From the NCBI GenBank assembly GCA_002333425.1, contig DDBL01000063.1, positions 10,486 through 16,288 on the forward strand: 5,803 nucleotides of DNA, written 5' to 3'. The notes beneath the pieces are model-generated. The model was not told the DNA's origin. It saw nothing but the letters and a program-made list of their open reading frames with translations, and made no database searches. Source of the stretch: Leptospiraceae bacterium UBA2033 (GTDB lineage: Bacteria; Spirochaetota; Leptospiria; Leptospirales; Leptospiraceae). Position numbers and translations under genes: made by a program. Shown in pieces: positions 5,624 to 5,803 of the stretch. Each line of letters starts with the position of its first letter. Positions within the stretch are counted from its first letter, which is position 1.

Positions 5624-5656
5624 GGGGGGTTATGGGGATTTGCCTTTGTCTTTGCC

Positions 5657-5803
5657 ATACTTCGACTTCGCTCAGCACAGGCGCCGGCACTGAGACACAG
5701 AGGAATTTGAGAGTTTGGGCGAATCGGCGTTATTCTGTTGAATTGGTTGCACCCGATTGTCATTCCCGAAATTCCACCCTTTCGCTTCGCTCACACGACC
5801 GCC
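5657..5803. repeat. Repeat-rich non-coding DNA downstream of flaB
   Basis: No gene is supported here. The stretch contains CTTCGACTTCGCTCAGC (5660-5676), a CTCAG/CTGAG inverted pair (5671-5675 with 5690-5694) around a GC-rich core with GGCGCC, the CTGAGACACAGAGG module (5690-5703) and GGGCGAATCGG (5717-5727). Near the end, TTTCGCTTCGCTCA has the same flavour. These strings resemble dispersed bacterial repeats, and two of them are inverted counterparts of sequence upstream of flaB. The element may continue past the window edge. Confidence 0.5.

Noticed and set aside
5557..5763. 68-codon open frame on the - strand downstream of flaB
   Set aside because: It reads through the flaB terminator and repeat DNA. 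The translation contains the AERSRSM-type string that is a known by-product of the CTTCGACTTCGCTCAGC repeat, and there is no ribosome-binding site.

Overview
The window looks like a piece of a spirochaete chromosome, most likely Leptospira or a close relative in the Leptospiraceae. The main reason is the 282-residue periplasmic flagellin core protein FlaB (4697-5545), which has the short D0/D1-only form and the MWFHIGAN segment typical of spirochaetal FlaB. The AT-rich composition, with lysine- and phenylalanine-rich small proteins, agrees with this. Genus is an inference; no rRNA or other taxonomic marker is present.

Left part (1-1978, + strand): the 3' end of betB (betaine aldehyde dehydrogenase) is followed by a complete betA (choline dehydrogenase). 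Together they oxidise choline to the osmoprotectant glycine betaine. The 112-base gap between them holds a large imperfect hairpin built from an ACCACCGAT-type repeat. A gene for a DUF1801 protein lies tail to tail with betA (1998-2426, - strand).

Middle part (2427-4322): an accessory stretch with two toxin-antitoxin pairs. A VapB/VapC pair is on the + strand (2734-3278). A RelE/ParE-type toxin with a small upstream antitoxin is on the - strand (3834-4322). A putative small lipoprotein gene with two CxxC motifs overlaps the end of the RelE-type gene and probably shares its transcript. The vapB promoter region contains a perfect 9-base inverted repeat whose arms are 20 bases apart and which ends at the start codon. 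It is a strong candidate for the autoregulatory operator. The promoter spacing suggests a leaderless vapB mRNA. A compact three-hairpin repeat lies just upstream.

Right part (4323-5803): repeat-rich intergenic DNA, then the flaB leader, flaB, a strong intrinsic terminator and more repeat-type sequence. The flaB leader carries the most notable signal: a 9-bp hairpin with the hexaloop AAGGAU closed by C-G. This is the core of the CsrA (RsmA) binding consensus. A second GGA-containing near-match overlaps the flaB Shine-Dalgarno sequence. The arrangement resembles the CsrA-controlled flagellin (hag) leader of Bacillus subtilis and suggests post-transcriptional control of flagellin synthesis.

No wholly new multi-gene system is evident. 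The points most worth following up are the flaB leader, the vapBC control region and the repeat structures.
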